52,984 nt of DNA from Lachnospiraceae bacterium (GTDB taxonomy: Bacteria > Bacillota > Clostridia > Lachnospirales > Lachnospiraceae), in the NCBI GenBank assembly GCA_017396675.1, contig JAFQLB010000004.1, positions 1 to 52,984 on the forward strand, read 5' to 3'. The position numbers and the translations under genes were made by a program. Positions 39,769-50,108 of the stretch are shown here, piece by piece; within the stretch, counting starts at the first letter, position 1; each line of letters opens with the position of its first letter. Below the pieces are notes generated by a model that did no database searches, was not told where the DNA came from, and saw only the letters and a program-made list of their open reading frames with translations.

Positions 39769-39821
39769 GTCCGCTTCCCCTCATTTGTATTGTAGGAAAC
39801 ACTGATTGAATCAGCATTCCC

Positions 39822-40736
39822 TTAATGTTCTTCCCCCACAAAGATCACTTCCGGTTCCAGCCTCACCTGAAAACATTCCCAGACCCCGGCCTGAATTTTC
39901 TCCATCAAAAGACGGATATCTTTTGCTGTAGCATTGTCCCGATTGATCACAAAGCCGCAATGCTTGGGCGAGACCTGCGCTCCGCCCACGCAGGCACCTT
40001 TCAGCCCGGCCTCCATAATCAGCTTGCCGGCATAATGCCCCTCCGGTCGTTTAAACGTACTGCCTGCACTGGGATATTCCAGGGGCTGCTTTTCTCTTCT
40101 GGCTTTTGTGTACTGCTCCATGGTCTTAAGGATCTCTTCCCGGTTTCCCGGCTTCAGACGCAGCACCACCTGCAAAATGATGAGCCGTTCCTTCTTGAAA
40201 ATACTGCTTCGATACCCCAACTGCAGCTCCTCTTTCCCAAGAAGTCGAATCCTTCCCAGGGCATCCATGACCCTGGCGCTTTCCACCACTTGTCCCATCT
40301 CGCCGCCGTAGGCTCCCGCATTCATAACCAGGCCGCCGCCTATGGTTCCGGGAATGCCGGAGGCAAATTCCAGTCCGGTCAACCCTTTTTCGGCCGCCGT
40401 TTCAGCTGCCTTGTTCATAGAAACCGCGGCTCCCGCCAGGATTCTTATCTCCTTGGCTTCAATCTTACGAAACTCCCCTTCCGGCAACAGGACCACACCT
40501 CTGTAGCCTTCATCCGACACCAACAGATTACTTCCTTTTCCCAATATGAAATACGGAAGTCCGTTTTGCTGCAGCAAAGGTACCAGCTTTGCCAGTTGAG
40601 CCTCTGTGTTCACCCGGATAAAATAATCCGCGGGACCTCCTACCCGGAACGATGTATGGTGCTTCATGGGTTCCCGGCACAGAATTTGATCCGGGTCTAA
40701 AAAAGATTTGATCTCCTTTAAAAAAGCCTGATACAT
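39822..40736 (-). CDS. murB: UDP-N-acetylenolpyruvoylglucosamine reductase MurB
   Basis: 304 residues, type II MurB with FAD-binding features: HHTSFRVGGPADYFIRV, YFILGKGSNLLVSDEG, GLEFASGIPGTIGGGLVMNA and the catalytic-serine stretch PSAGSTFKRPEGHYAGKLI. It reduces enolpyruvyl-UDP-GlcNAc to UDP-MurNAc, an early peptidoglycan step. It lies between hprK (107-base gap with no gene seen) and rapZ. Confidence 0.97.
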   Translation of the reverse strand: MYQAFLKEIKSFLDPDQILCREPMKHHTSFRVGGPADYFIRVNTEAQLAKLVPLLQQNGLPYFILGKGSNLLVSDEGYRGVVLLPEGEFRKIEAKEIRILAGAAVSMNKAAETAAEKGLTGLEFASGIPGTIGGGLVMNAGAYGGEMGQVVESARVMDALGRIRLLGKEELQLGYRSSIFKKERLIILQVVLRLKPGNREEILKTMEQYTKARREKQPLEYPSAGSTFKRPEGHYAGKLIMEAGLKGACVGGAQVSPKHCGFVINRDNATAKDIRLLMEKIQAGVWECFQVRLEPEVIFVGEEH

Positions 40737-40843
40737 ATTTGCTCCAATCTGTGATAAATGCCCATAGAAAATTTCTCTTCTATGAGCATATGCATCCCCG
40801 CGGAATCCTATGCGTTCCCACGGAATCTCTTTCCTCTGCGGTT

Positions 40844-41785
40844 TTAATCTCTTTCTTCATCCCTGCCCCGTGCCAGAGAATTCTGTACCCTTGCATAGAG
40901 CTCCTTGGCCGCATTGTATCCCATTTTCTTCTGGCGGTGATTGACCGCTGCCGACTCACAAATGATGGCCAGATTACGTCCCGGACGGATGGGAAGGTTA
41001 TAACAGACTACTTTGTTTCCAAGATACTCTGTATACTGCTCTTCCAGACCCAAGCGATCATATTCCTTATCCTTATCCCAATCTTCCAGGCGAATGACCA
41101 AATCGATATTCTGCGTATCTTTTACACTGGATACACCAAACAGCGTCTTAATATCCACGATTCCGATGCCCCGCACCTCTATGAAATGCTTCGTGATGTC
41201 GGGGGCGGTACCGATCAGTGTCTGTTCACTGACTCTCCGGATCTCCACCACATCGTCGGTCACCAGACGATGGCCGCGTTTGACCAGCTCCAGAGCTGCT
41301 TCCGACTTTCCGATTCCGCTTTCACCGGTGATCAGAACACCCTCTCCGTAAACATCCACCAGAACTCCGTGCACGGAAATACAAGGCGCCAGCTTCACAT
41401 TCAACCAGCGGATAATCTCCGCCATAAACGCGGAAGTGGTCTTTCTTGTACTGAAAACAGGCACCTGCTTCTCCAGCGCTTTCTGCAAAAACAGGGGATC
41501 CGGCTCCAGCTCCCGACAAAAAACAATGGCAGGAATGGGACAGGACAGCAGCTTGTCATAAATCTCTTCCTTGTCTTCCTTCGACATCCGCTCCATATAG
41601 GTATACTCTACATATCCGATGATCTGCAGACGGGCAGCATCAAAATGTTCAAAAAAACCTGCCATCTGCAGTGCCGGTCGATTGATATCCGGCTGAGTCA
41701 CGCGGATATGATCCACATCGATTTCCGGTGTCAGATTGGTAAGATTCATTTTTTCGATAATTCTGTTTAAACCTACACTTGCCAT
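40844..41785 (-). CDS. hprK: HPr kinase/phosphorylase
   Basis: 313 residues. Walker A GESGIGKSEAALEL (about 154-167), RLVTDDVVEI, the HprK/P signature IEVRGIGIVDI and the C-terminal GRNLAIICESAAVNHR. It phosphorylates and dephosphorylates Ser46 of HPr and Crh according to energy state. The Crh-like target is encoded four genes downstream in the same run, linking the pair directly. Confidence 0.97.
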   Translation of the reverse strand: MASVGLNRIIEKMNLTNLTPEIDVDHIRVTQPDINRPALQMAGFFEHFDAARLQIIGYVEYTYMERMSKEDKEEIYDKLLSCPIPAIVFCRELEPDPLFLQKALEKQVPVFSTRKTTSAFMAEIIRWLNVKLAPCISVHGVLVDVYGEGVLITGESGIGKSEAALELVKRGHRLVTDDVVEIRRVSEQTLIGTAPDITKHFIEVRGIGIVDIKTLFGVSSVKDTQNIDLVIRLEDWDKDKEYDRLGLEEQYTEYLGNKVVCYNLPIRPGRNLAIICESAAVNHRQKKMGYNAAKELYARVQNSLARGRDEERD

Positions 41786-41816
41786 AAGTTCCCCTGCCTC
41801 TCTTGCGGATTTTCTA

Positions 41817-43697
41817 TTATCTTATCACAGAATCATGAAAAAAAGAATAGATTTCTTCGGCAATCCTCTGCGGAATATCGGGTATCCCCGCCAGCTCTTC
41901 CACACCGGCCTCCCGGATTTCTCCGATACTCTCAAAATGCTTCATCAACGCTTTACGTCTCCTGGGTCCGATTCCCGGAATATCATCCAACACGGAATGC
42001 ACCTGTTCCCTGCTGCGAAGACTTCTGTGATATTCGATAGCAAAGCGGTGAGCCTCCTCCTGGATTCTGGTGATCAGCTTAAATCCTTCCGAATTTCTGT
42101 CTATGGGAATCTCCCGGTTCTCATAGTACAGCCCCCTGGTACGGTGATTATCATCCTTTACCATTCCGCAGACGGGAATCTCAAGCTGCAGCTGCTCTAA
42201 TACCTGAAGCGCCGTATTCACCTGCCCCTTGCCTCCATCCATCAACAGGACATCGGGAAACTTCGTAAAGCTTCCGAACTGTTCTCCAATCTCCTTTTCC
42301 GTAAGCTTTTCCCGTTCCTCCAGCCCATGCCGAAACCGTCTTGTCAGAACCTCTTTCATGCAGGCGTAATCATCCGGTCCCGCAACGGCTTTGATGCGAA
42401 ACTTCCTGTAATCACTTTTTTTGGGCTTTCCTTTTTCGTATACTACCATGGAACCCACATTTTCATAGCCGCTGATGTTTGAAATATCAAAGGCTTCCAT
42501 TCGATGGATCTTTTCCAGATTCAGCAGAACCGCAATTTCCTTGACTGCCCCAATGGTTCTTCCCTCTTCCCGCTTCATACGCTCCTTATCCCGTTTCAGA
42601 ACCATGGAAGCGTTTCTTGCGGCCAGCTCCATCAGTTTCTCCTTGGTTCCCTTCTTGGGAATCCGCATATAGACCCGCCCGCCTCTGCGACCGGACAGCC
42701 ATTGCTCCAAAACCTCTGTCTCCTCTATCTCCTCCTGCAAGAGCAGTTCTCTTGGAATAAAGGGCGTACCTGCGTAAAATTGCTTGACAAAGCTTAAAAG
42801 AATCTGCGCTTTCGTATCCTCTCCCACATGGGTCATGTAAAAATGCTCCTGACCGATCAGGCGGCCATCCCGGACAAAGAAAACCTGAACCACCGCATCC
42901 TGCTCTTCCCTGGCAATGGCAATGATATCTCTGTCCTCTCCCTCCGTGTCCGTCATCTTCTGCTTCTGAGATACCTGCTTCACATGATCGTACAGATCTC
43001 TGTATTGAGCGGCCTCTTCAAACTTCAACAGCGCAGACGCTTCCTCCATCTTTCCCTTCAGCTCTTTTAACACAGGCTCATGATTGCCGTTCAAAAAATC
43101 CAGCGCCTTCTCCACGCCCACTCGGTATACCTCCGGAGGCACATCCCCCCGGCAGGGACCGCTGCATTTTCCGATATGAAAATTCAGGCAGGGACGCTCC
43201 TTCCCGCACTGCTTCGGCAAAGATCGGCTGCAGGTCCTGAGCTGATACAGTTTGTTGATCAGTTCAATGGTATCTTTGACGGCAGCGGCACTGGTAAAGG
43301 GACCGAAATACCGGGAGCTGCCCTTTTTCATTTCTCTGGAAAACAGCACTCTGGGATAGGGTTCCCCTACCGTCACCTTGATATAGGGATATGTTTTATC
43401 ATCCTTCAGCATCGTATTATATTTGGGACGATACTCTTTGATCAGGTTGTTTTCCAGCACCAGCGCTTCCATTTCCGTATCCGTCACAATATACTCGAAA
43501 CGGGTCACCTGACTGACCATTTTGGCAATTTTGGGACCGTGTCCCGCAGCTTCCCGGAAATAGGAGCGTACTCTGTTTTTCAGGATTCTGGCCTTTCCCA
43601 CATAAATAATGGTATCTCTCTTATCCTGCATCATATAAACTCCCGGTTTGTCCGGGAGTTTTTTTAATTCTTCCTGAATGTTGAATTTATCTTCCAT
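41817..43697 (-). CDS. uvrC: Excinuclease ABC subunit C
   Basis: 626 residues, full length. N-terminal GIY-YIG nuclease domain ([20 protein letters not shown], then RVRSYF), a cysteine cluster ([19 protein letters not shown]), a UVR domain ([20 protein letters not shown]), the RNase H-like C-terminal nuclease with [19 protein letters not shown] and [11 protein letters not shown], and a terminal helix-hairpin-helix ([18 protein letters not shown]). It makes the dual incisions of nucleotide excision repair with UvrA/UvrB. It follows ftsH after 15 bases and precedes hprK by 31. Confidence 0.97.
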   Translation of the reverse strand: MEDKFNIQEELKKLPDKPGVYMMQDKRDTIIYVGKARILKNRVRSYFREAAGHGPKIAKMVSQVTRFEYIVTDTEMEALVLENNLIKEYRPKYNTMLKDDKTYPYIKVTVGEPYPRVLFSREMKKGSSRYFGPFTSAAAVKDTIELINKLYQLRTCSRSLPKQCGKERPCLNFHIGKCSGPCRGDVPPEVYRVGVEKALDFLNGNHEPVLKELKGKMEEASALLKFEEAAQYRDLYDHVKQVSQKQKMTDTEGEDRDIIAIAREEQDAVVQVFFVRDGRLIGQEHFYMTHVGEDTKAQILLSFVKQFYAGTPFIPRELLLQEEIEETEVLEQWLSGRRGGRVYMRIPKKGTKEKLMELAARNASMVLKRDKERMKREEGRTIGAVKEIAVLLNLEKIHRMEAFDISNISGYENVGSMVVYEKGKPKKSDYRKFRIKAVAGPDDYACMKEVLTRRFRHGLEEREKLTEKEIGEQFGSFTKFPDVLLMDGGKGQVNTALQVLEQLQLEIPVCGMVKDDNHRTRGLYYENREIPIDRNSEGFKLITRIQEEAHRFAIEYHRSLRSREQVHSVLDDIPGIGPRRRKALMKHFESIGEIREAGVEELAGIPDIPQRIAEEIYSFFHDSVIR

Positions 43698-43712
43698 AGG
43701 CTTTATTTCTCT

Positions 43713-45899
43713 TTACAGCCTGTCGATATCGGCCCGGCTGTAAGCACCTCTTCTTTCATGATCGGGAGATACCTGCTCTCTGGCCTGATCCATCACCTGG
43801 GAAAAGTCTTCTCCGGAGGTTTCTTCCGACTCCGCTTTCGCTTCCTCTTCCACTGTGTCCCTATCCTCCGACTCCGGTGCTTCTTCGGATTCCGAAATCT
43901 TCTCCTGTTCTTCCCCCGGCTTTTCTGCCTGTTCTTTGTTTTCCTTTTTCTCCTCCTGTTCTTCCTCCGGCTCCGGAATTCCTTTCAGTTCACGGAAAAT
44001 CTTCATAAATTCTTTGCCCGTGATGGTTTCCTTTTCAATCAGGTATTCCGCAAGACGGTCCATCACCTCTCTGTTTTCCCGCAGCAGGGTCTTGGCCTCC
44101 TCGTAGCTCTTCTCCAGAATCAGCCTCACCTCTTCATCCACGGCTGCTGCCGTTACATCGCTGCAGTTTAAGGCCGCCGTGCCGTCCAAATACTTACTCC
44201 TGACGGTGGCAAGACCCATCAGACCGAACTTCTTGCTCATTCCGTACTGGGTCACCATGGATCTGGCAATATCCGTCACCTTCTCTATATCGTTGGCGGC
44301 ACCGGTGGTGACTGTGTCGAAAACCAGCTCCTCTGCCGCCCGTCCGCCCAGAGCACTGACGATCATATCGTGGAGCTCTGCTTCCGTATTCAGATACTTC
44401 TCCTCCTCCGGCACATGCATAACGTAGCCCAGAGCTCCCATGGTACGGGGAACAATGGTAATCTTCTGCACCGGCTCCGAATTCTTCTGCAAGGCACTGA
44501 TGAGAGCATGCCCCACCTCGTGATAAGACACGATCCTGCGCTCTTCCTTGCTCATAATCCGATCCTTTTTCTCCTTGCCCACCAGCACCTGCTCCACCGC
44601 GTCGAACAGATCCTTCTGGCTGACATATTCCCGACCCTCTTTTACCGCATTAATGGCAGCCTCGTTGATCATATTGGCCAGGTCGGAGCCCACGGCGCCG
44701 CTGGTAGCCAGTGCAATGGCATCAAAATCCACCGTTTCATCCATTTTTACATCCTTGGCATGTACCTTTAAGATCTCCACACGCCCTCTGAGATCCGGCT
44801 TATCCACGATAATTCTCCGGTCGAACCGTCCCGGACGCAGCAGTGCCTTATCCAGAATCTCCGGCCGGTTGGTGGCTCCCAGAATCAGTACACCCTTGGA
44901 AGAATCGAAGCCGTCCATCTCGGAAAGCAGCTGATTCAGCGTCTGTTCTCTTTCCTCATTGCCTCCTCCGTACTTGGAATCACGGCTTCTTCCGATGGCG
45001 TCGATCTCATCTATAAAAATAATACAGGGAGTATTCTTTGTGGCTTCCCGGAACAGATCTCTGACCCTGGAAGCTCCAACGCCCACGTACAATTCAATAA
45101 AATCGGAACCGGTCAGGGAAAAGAAGGGTACATGCGCCTCTCCCGCTACCGCTTTGGCCAGCAGTGTCTTACCTGTTCCCGGAGGACCCACCAGCAGGGC
45201 ACCCTTTGGCAGCTTGGCACCGATCTGTACGTATTTGCCGGGGTTATGCAGGAAATCCACTACCTCCTGCAAAGATTCCTTGGCCTCATCCTCTCCGGCC
45301 ACATCCTGGAAGGTAACGCCTGTCTCCTTTTGAACATAAACCTTTGCATTGCTCTTTCCCACACCCAGCGGCCCACCTCCGCCGCCCATTTTGCGCATGG
45401 CAAAGCTCAAAATAAACCACAAAAACAAAATCGGGAAGATATAGGTCAGAAGAAATGACATAATCATTCCGGAGCTGTCCGGAATCTCCGGATTGATCTC
45501 CACCTCTGCCGCCAGCAATCTTTCTGTCAGCGCATCATCCTCCTCTGCCCTTCCCGTGTAATACGTAATATCGGGAACAAAGGCTCCCGTTCCGTCGCCG
45601 CTTTCCTCCGGCTGCTTTCTGATGATCTCGATCCGATCCGAGGTGATGTAGACGCTCTCTATCTGTCCTTCCTCAAGCATCCCCACAAATTCATCGTAGG
45701 GAATCTCCTTGGAAGTGGCTCCATTCAAGGTTTTCATAAAATAGCTCATAAAAACCAATGTAACCAGAGATGCTATCAACAGCAGCAGCAGATTCTGCTT
45801 TCTGGGGGACTGGCCGGAATTACCCGATCCGCCCTGACCGTTGTTATTATTGTTTTGACGATTGCCTCCACCGTCAAAAGAATTCGTATTATTATCCAT
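43713..45899 (-). CDS. ftsH: ATP-dependent zinc metalloprotease FtsH
   Basis: 728 residues. A cytoplasmic Asn/Gly-rich N-terminal tail precedes the first membrane helix (about 36-56), an extracytoplasmic domain, and a second helix ([19 protein letters not shown]). AAA domain: Walker [19 protein letters not shown], Walker [39 protein letters not shown]. Protease motif [11 protein letters not shown] (HExxH). The last ~100 residues are a very acidic Glu-rich tail, longer than usual, ending [11 protein letters not shown]. It degrades membrane and regulatory proteins. First gene of the uvrC-hprK-murB-rapZ-whiA-crh run. Confidence 0.97.
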   Translation of the reverse strand: MDNNTNSFDGGGNRQNNNNNGQGGSGNSGQSPRKQNLLLLLIASLVTLVFMSYFMKTLNGATSKEIPYDEFVGMLEEGQIESVYITSDRIEIIRKQPEESGDGTGAFVPDITYYTGRAEEDDALTERLLAAEVEINPEIPDSSGMIMSFLLTYIFPILFLWFILSFAMRKMGGGGGPLGVGKSNAKVYVQKETGVTFQDVAGEDEAKESLQEVVDFLHNPGKYVQIGAKLPKGALLVGPPGTGKTLLAKAVAGEAHVPFFSLTGSDFIELYVGVGASRVRDLFREATKNTPCIIFIDEIDAIGRSRDSKYGGGNEEREQTLNQLLSEMDGFDSSKGVLILGATNRPEILDKALLRPGRFDRRIIVDKPDLRGRVEILKVHAKDVKMDETVDFDAIALATSGAVGSDLANMINEAAINAVKEGREYVSQKDLFDAVEQVLVGKEKKDRIMSKEERRIVSYHEVGHALISALQKNSEPVQKITIVPRTMGALGYVMHVPEEEKYLNTEAELHDMIVSALGGRAAEELVFDTVTTGAANDIEKVTDIARSMVTQYGMSKKFGLMGLATVRSKYLDGTAALNCSDVTAAAVDEEVRLILEKSYEEAKTLLRENREVMDRLAEYLIEKETITGKEFMKIFRELKGIPEPEEEQEEKKENKEQAEKPGEEQEKISESEEAPESEDRDTVEEEAKAESEETSGEDFSQVMDQAREQVSPDHERRGAYSRADIDRL

Positions 45900-45953
45900 G
45901 TTTCCCTCTCATTCTCCAATACCTCTACCGTTTCTCCAGGCATCGTAAGCTAT

Positions 45954-45983
45954 ATTATAAAATAGGATATCTCCATAAATCAA
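45954..45983 (-). promoter_or_regulatory. ftsH promoter
   Basis: Minus strand TTGATT (45978-45983), 18-base spacer, TATAAT (45954-45959), about 50 bases before the ATG at 45899. The rest of the 241-base divergent gap (45900-46140) is AT-rich and holds no gene; a TATAAT at 46061-46066 on plus may belong to the YitT-family gene. Confidence 0.65.
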
Positions 45984-46140
45984 TACTATTCCTATGAATT
46001 CTTGGACACAATTATAAAAGATTTGTTAAGATTCTGCTTTATTATTGTATTTTCTTATTATATAATAACTACAGTTTTATCATAACCGATTGCTGTAATT
46101 TCCTAAAATACAGACAGACTTTCAAAGTGCAGGAGGATTT

Positions 46141-47040
46141 ATGCGAACCATACTCTCCACCCCCAAAACCGAAATGATACGGCGGCTGCGCCGGTTACTC
46201 TGGGCACTGGCAGGAACTTCCTTTGCCGCTCTTTCCCTCAATCTTTTCATCGTTCCCTCGGGGCTGTATACGGGCGGTATCATGGGCTTTTGTCAGCTCC
46301 TTCGTACCCTGCTTGTGGAGTATCTGAATTTCCCGGCGCATTTTGATATTGCCGGTATCATTTATTATATTATCAATATCCCCATTTTTATCATTGCCTA
46401 CAAACAGGTGGGACGCTGGTTTCTGTTCAAGACTCTGATCTGCGTCACCTGGTATACCATTATGATTTCTGTCATTCCCATACCGGAAACCTCCCTTCTG
46501 CCGGACGATGTTCTGGCCACCTGTATCATCGCCGGGATCATTACCGGCTTCGGAACGGGTACAACTCTGAAAATGGGAAGCTCCGGCGGCGGTATGGATA
46601 TTGTGGGGATCATGCTGATCAAATGGAAGAAGGATTTCAGCGTAGGCAGGATCAGTCTTATTGTCAACCTTGTCCTCTACAGTGTATTTCTCCTGCTGTT
46701 TGATGTTCCTACGGTGATCTATTCCCTGATCTATTCCTCTGCATCTTCCTTTGCCGTGGATAAGGTGCACACACAGAACATTAATATGGAAGTGAATATC
46801 ATTACAAAAAAATGCTGTCCCGAAATGGAAAACGAGATTTTCAATGAACTGGGAAGAGGAATCACCAAATGGACTTCCATGGGCGCCTACACCCATGAGA
46901 CCTCGGAGGTTCTGTATATTCTGGCCTCCAAATATGAGGTCGGACATCTGAAAGAGATCATACGCAAATACGATCCCAACGCTTTCATTGTTGTAAAGGA
47001 AGGGGTCAGAGTAGACGGCAACTATCTTGTAAAGCTGTAA
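46141..47040 (+). CDS. YitT-family membrane protein
   Basis: 299 residues. Five or six membrane helices with SLNLFIVPSGLYTGGIMGF and KMGSSGGGMDIVGIMLIKWK (DUF161 repeats), then a cytoplasmic DUF2179 domain (INMEVNIITKKCCPEMENEI, GRGITKWTSMGAY). The family is widespread in Firmicutes; transport function is suspected but not established. It diverges from ftsH and is followed after 28 bases by the chemoreceptor-like gene. AGGAGG lies 6 bases before the ATG. Confidence 0.93.
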   Translation: MRTILSTPKTEMIRRLRRLLWALAGTSFAALSLNLFIVPSGLYTGGIMGFCQLLRTLLVEYLNFPAHFDIAGIIYYIINIPIFIIAYKQVGRWFLFKTLICVTWYTIMISVIPIPETSLLPDDVLATCIIAGIITGFGTGTTLKMGSSGGGMDIVGIMLIKWKKDFSVGRISLIVNLVLYSVFLLLFDVPTVIYSLIYSSASSFAVDKVHTQNINMEVNIITKKCCPEMENEIFNELGRGITKWTSMGAYTHETSEVLYILASKYEVGHLKEIIRKYDPNAFIVVKEGVRVDGNYLVKL

Positions 47041-47068
47041 CACTGTAACAAATGAAAGGAGTTTTCTC

Positions 47069-48553
47069 ATGAAGCAATATCTTTATAATGACCCCGTGGA
47101 ACGCTGCAAACGAGTCAATCGTGTCTTTTTACTGGCTGCGTGTATTCTTTTTTCCGTCCTTATTGTCTATCAGTCCATGCTTGTTTCCGACGGTCTTTTC
47201 CCGGAATCCACAGCTCCTTTCACACTGGGTGCTCTGATTCTGTTTTTTCTGCTTGATACAGTTCTCTTTCTGAAAAATCGGGCCACCGGACTTCTGAAAT
47301 ACTGTATTACCATCGAGGTGGGGATCGCCTTCTGGTATTACATGATGACCACCTCCGCCAATTTCCTGGGTCTGGCACTGATCGGTGTGCTGGGCGTCTC
47401 CATCCTGTATTATGACAGCAGATCCTACACCATAACCTTTATTCTTTATGTACTGCTCTACATCGGCGGGCAGATTGTCCGTGTCACTACCCACGTTGTG
47501 GAAGGAGACAGCAACGGTCTGTGCAATGTCATCATGACCTTCGCCGTATTTGTCATGCTGTTTATCATCAGCCGCCTTTCCAAGATGTTCAGCGACCATG
47601 CCCTGGGAACGGTGGAGGAGCAAAGCCGTCAACAGGCGCAGATGATGCAGGAAATTCTGAATATCTCCCATGTGGTAAAGGAAGAGTCTGATATCGGAAC
47701 CGATATGGCCAACCGTCTGTACGGAGCCTCCGAACAGACCACCGAAAGCATGCATATCATTTCCGGTTCCACAGAAAAAATAGCGGAAAATATTGTGGAG
47801 CAGACCACCATGACCCAGGATATTCAGGATGCCATCTATAACGCCAAGGAATATTCCGAGGAAATGGTCTCCATCGCCACAGGCTCCAACGAAGAAATAC
47901 AGCAAAACCTTATGATGATGCAAAACCTCCAGGAGCAGTCCAGGCAGATTTCCCAGACAAATGTCCAGGTTACGGCTGCCATGGAGCGGCTGCAGCAAAG
48001 AACGGAGGAAGTGGCCGCCATCGTCTCCATCATTCTGAATATCTCCAATCAGACCAATCTTCTGGCTCTGAATGCCTCCATTGAGAGTGCCCGGGCCGGA
48101 GAGGCCGGCCGCGGCTTTGCCGTGGTGGCGGAGCAGATCCGCCAGCTGGCAGAGGAAACCCGTCGCTCTACCGAGAGCATCACCGGGATTATTGCTCAGC
48201 TGAATGCAAATGCAAAAGAGGTGGTGGACGTGATTCACTCTTCTGTTGCCGCAGCCGCAAGTCAGAATGATATGATTGAAGTGGCCGCCGATGCTTTCGA
48301 AGGGCTGAGTCTGAATATGAAGAAGCTGATCAAAACCATCGAAGAGATCAATATGAAGATCGAAAACCTATCCGATGCCAATCAGCAGATCATGGATAGT
48401 ATCACGCAGCTTTCCGCCCTTTCAGAGGAGGTCAGCTCCAGTGCGGAGCAGACCAATCAGCTGACAGAAAAAAATATGGAATACGTGGAGCAGACCAGAG
48501 AGTCCATCCAAACCATTCAAAGCAGCACCTCCCGTCTGGAAGCTTACATATAA
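47069..48553 (+). CDS. Methyl-accepting chemotaxis-like protein with six-helix membrane domain
   Basis: 494 residues. The first ~180 residues are about six membrane helices with short loops; there is no large extracellular sensor and I see no HAMP domain. The rest is a long coiled-coil signalling domain with the conserved hairpin tip ISNQTNLLALNASIESARAG, EAGRGFAVVAEQIRQLAEE. It should form dimers and couple to CheW/CheA. The sensor mode (membrane state or an intramembrane ligand) is unknown. The plus-strand context before a sugar importer could suggest a link to sugar sensing, but it has a separate promoter from it. Confidence 0.92.
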   Translation: MKQYLYNDPVERCKRVNRVFLLAACILFSVLIVYQSMLVSDGLFPESTAPFTLGALILFFLLDTVLFLKNRATGLLKYCITIEVGIAFWYYMMTTSANFLGLALIGVLGVSILYYDSRSYTITFILYVLLYIGGQIVRVTTHVVEGDSNGLCNVIMTFAVFVMLFIISRLSKMFSDHALGTVEEQSRQQAQMMQEILNISHVVKEESDIGTDMANRLYGASEQTTESMHIISGSTEKIAENIVEQTTMTQDIQDAIYNAKEYSEEMVSIATGSNEEIQQNLMMMQNLQEQSRQISQTNVQVTAAMERLQQRTEEVAAIVSIILNISNQTNLLALNASIESARAGEAGRGFAVVAEQIRQLAEETRRSTESITGIIAQLNANAKEVVDVIHSSVAAAASQNDMIEVAADAFEGLSLNMKKLIKTIEEINMKIENLSDANQQIMDSITQLSALSEEVSSSAEQTNQLTEKNMEYVEQTRESIQTIQSSTSRLEAYI

Positions 48554-48556
48554 TTA

Positions 48557-48585
48557 TTGACAAAATCTACCATGTACTTTATATT
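48557..48585 (+). promoter_or_regulatory. Promoter of the sugar ABC importer operon
   Basis: TTGACA (48557-48562, perfect), 17-base spacer, TATATT (48580-48585), 75 bases before the ATG at 48660. A second TATAAT at 48622-48627 may be an extra start site. Confidence 0.75.
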
Positions 48586-48659
48586 TTATGTGTGTCCTAT
48601 TATGCACAATGCCTATATTGTTATAATGGCGTCACATAATTTTTTTAAGGAGGAATCAT

Positions 48660-50009
48660 ATGAAGAAAAAAGTTTTATCTGTTTTGCTGGCTGCGGCTAT
48701 GACAGTATCCGCTTTGGCCGGCTGCGGCGGAGGCTCCGCTGAGGAAACTGCTCCCGCTGAGACCACCGAAGAGGCACCTGCCGAGTCCGGCGAAGAAGCT
48801 CCCGCTGAGACCGCAGGCGCAGAACCCGTTGCGCTGGATATCATCATCTCCCAGTACGGTAACTACACCCAGGAATGGTGGAACCAGTTTGAATCCGACT
48901 TTGAAGCCGCCAATTCCAACATTGACCTGAACATTGAAATCGTTTCCTGGAATGATATTTACACCGTGGTAAACACCCGTATCTCTACCAACGAACAGCC
49001 TGATATCCTGAATATCAGCGGTTTTGCCGATTATGTGGCCGACGATCTTTTGATGCAGGCTACGGAGTATACCTCTCCCGAGCTGCAGGCCAACTTTATC
49101 CCCAGCTTCTGGGAATCCAACTCCATTGACGGCACCGTATGGGCTCTGCCCATCCTGGCTTCCTGCCGCGCTCTGTTCTGCAACGTGGATCTGCTGGCAG
49201 AAGCAGGCATCGAGAATCCTCCCACCACCTGGGATGAGGTTCTGACAGCATGTCAGGCCATTCAGGATACCTTCGGTGACGATATCGTTCCCTGGGGTCT
49301 GGATATCTCCACCGACGAAGGACAGGCGGCATTCTCTTACTACAGCTGGAACTTCGGCGGCGGTTACGTGGATGCCAACGGAGATTGGGCTCTGAACAGT
49401 CCGGAGAATGTAGAAGCCGTTGAGTTCATCAAGACTCTGATCGATTCCGGTTACTGCAATTCCGCACCTTTCACAGATACCCGTTATCCTCTGCAGGACG
49501 CCTTCAGCGCCGGAACTCTGGCTATGATGATCGGTCCCATGAACATGGTTGCTGCCGATTCTACCGTAAATTATGTGGCAGCCGACCTGCCGGGCAATCA
49601 GGTTGCTCTGGGTGTGTGCGACCAGCTGATGGTATTTAAGGATGAAGAGGCCGAGAATCAGGAAGCCCGTACAGCAGCCATCACTGCTTTCTTTGACGCT
49701 TTCTATGAGCAGGAGACCTATTCCGATTACATGGTATTCGAGGGATTCCTTCCCGCAACACTGGATTCTTCCGAGTATTTGGCTCAGAACGCCGAAAATC
49801 ATATTGTAGGCGGATCTGACGTAACCGGCAGCAGCGAATATTTCGCAACCTTCTGTGCCGTTCTTCCCAACTGTGAGTTCTATCCCATGCAGAAGGCTGA
49901 ATGGATGGATGTAAGAAACGGCGTCATCGATGTGGAGCAGCAGGTGTGCACCGGTACCATCGATGCTCAGACCGCTCTGGATAATCTGCAGGCAGACGTT
50001 GCCGAATAA
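48660..50009 (+). CDS. Carbohydrate ABC importer binding lipoprotein (family 1)
   Basis: 449 residues. Signal peptide with lipobox ALAGC (lipid Cys about 22), an acidic Glu/Ala/Thr linker, then a binding-protein fold: WWNQFESDFEAANSNIDLNI, EQPDILNISGFADYVADD, GTVWALPILASCRALFCNVD, NPPTTWDEVLTACQAIQ and FSAGTLAMMIGPMNM. This matches the maltose/multiple-sugar class. Ligand unknown; no glycosidase or regulator is adjacent. AAGGAGG lies just before the ATG. Followed by a terminator-like hairpin before the two permease genes. Confidence 0.93.
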   Translation: MKKKVLSVLLAAAMTVSALAGCGGGSAEETAPAETTEEAPAESGEEAPAETAGAEPVALDIIISQYGNYTQEWWNQFESDFEAANSNIDLNIEIVSWNDIYTVVNTRISTNEQPDILNISGFADYVADDLLMQATEYTSPELQANFIPSFWESNSIDGTVWALPILASCRALFCNVDLLAEAGIENPPTTWDEVLTACQAIQDTFGDDIVPWGLDISTDEGQAAFSYYSWNFGGGYVDANGDWALNSPENVEAVEFIKTLIDSGYCNSAPFTDTRYPLQDAFSAGTLAMMIGPMNMVAADSTVNYVAADLPGNQVALGVCDQLMVFKDEEAENQEARTAAITAFFDAFYEQETYSDYMVFEGFLPATLDSSEYLAQNAENHIVGGSDVTGSSEYFATFCAVLPNCEFYPMQKAEWMDVRNGVIDVEQQVCTGTIDAQTALDNLQADVAE

Positions 50010-50049
50010 TTATCCCAAAGCTACATACAATTATTGCAAAGTATTGGAA

Positions 50050-50084
50050 CGAGGAGCCGAAATGGTTTTGGCTCCTCGCTTTTT
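50050..50084 (+). terminator. Intrinsic terminator/attenuator between binding-protein and permease genes
   Basis: CGAGGAGCC (50050-50058) pairs perfectly with GGCTCCTCG (50070-50078), followed by CTTTTTG. It allows high expression of the binding protein with read-through to the permeases, the same layout as the inositol importer. Confidence 0.85.
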
Positions 50085-50108
50085 GAAATTAAGTAAGGAG
50101 ATGCAATT

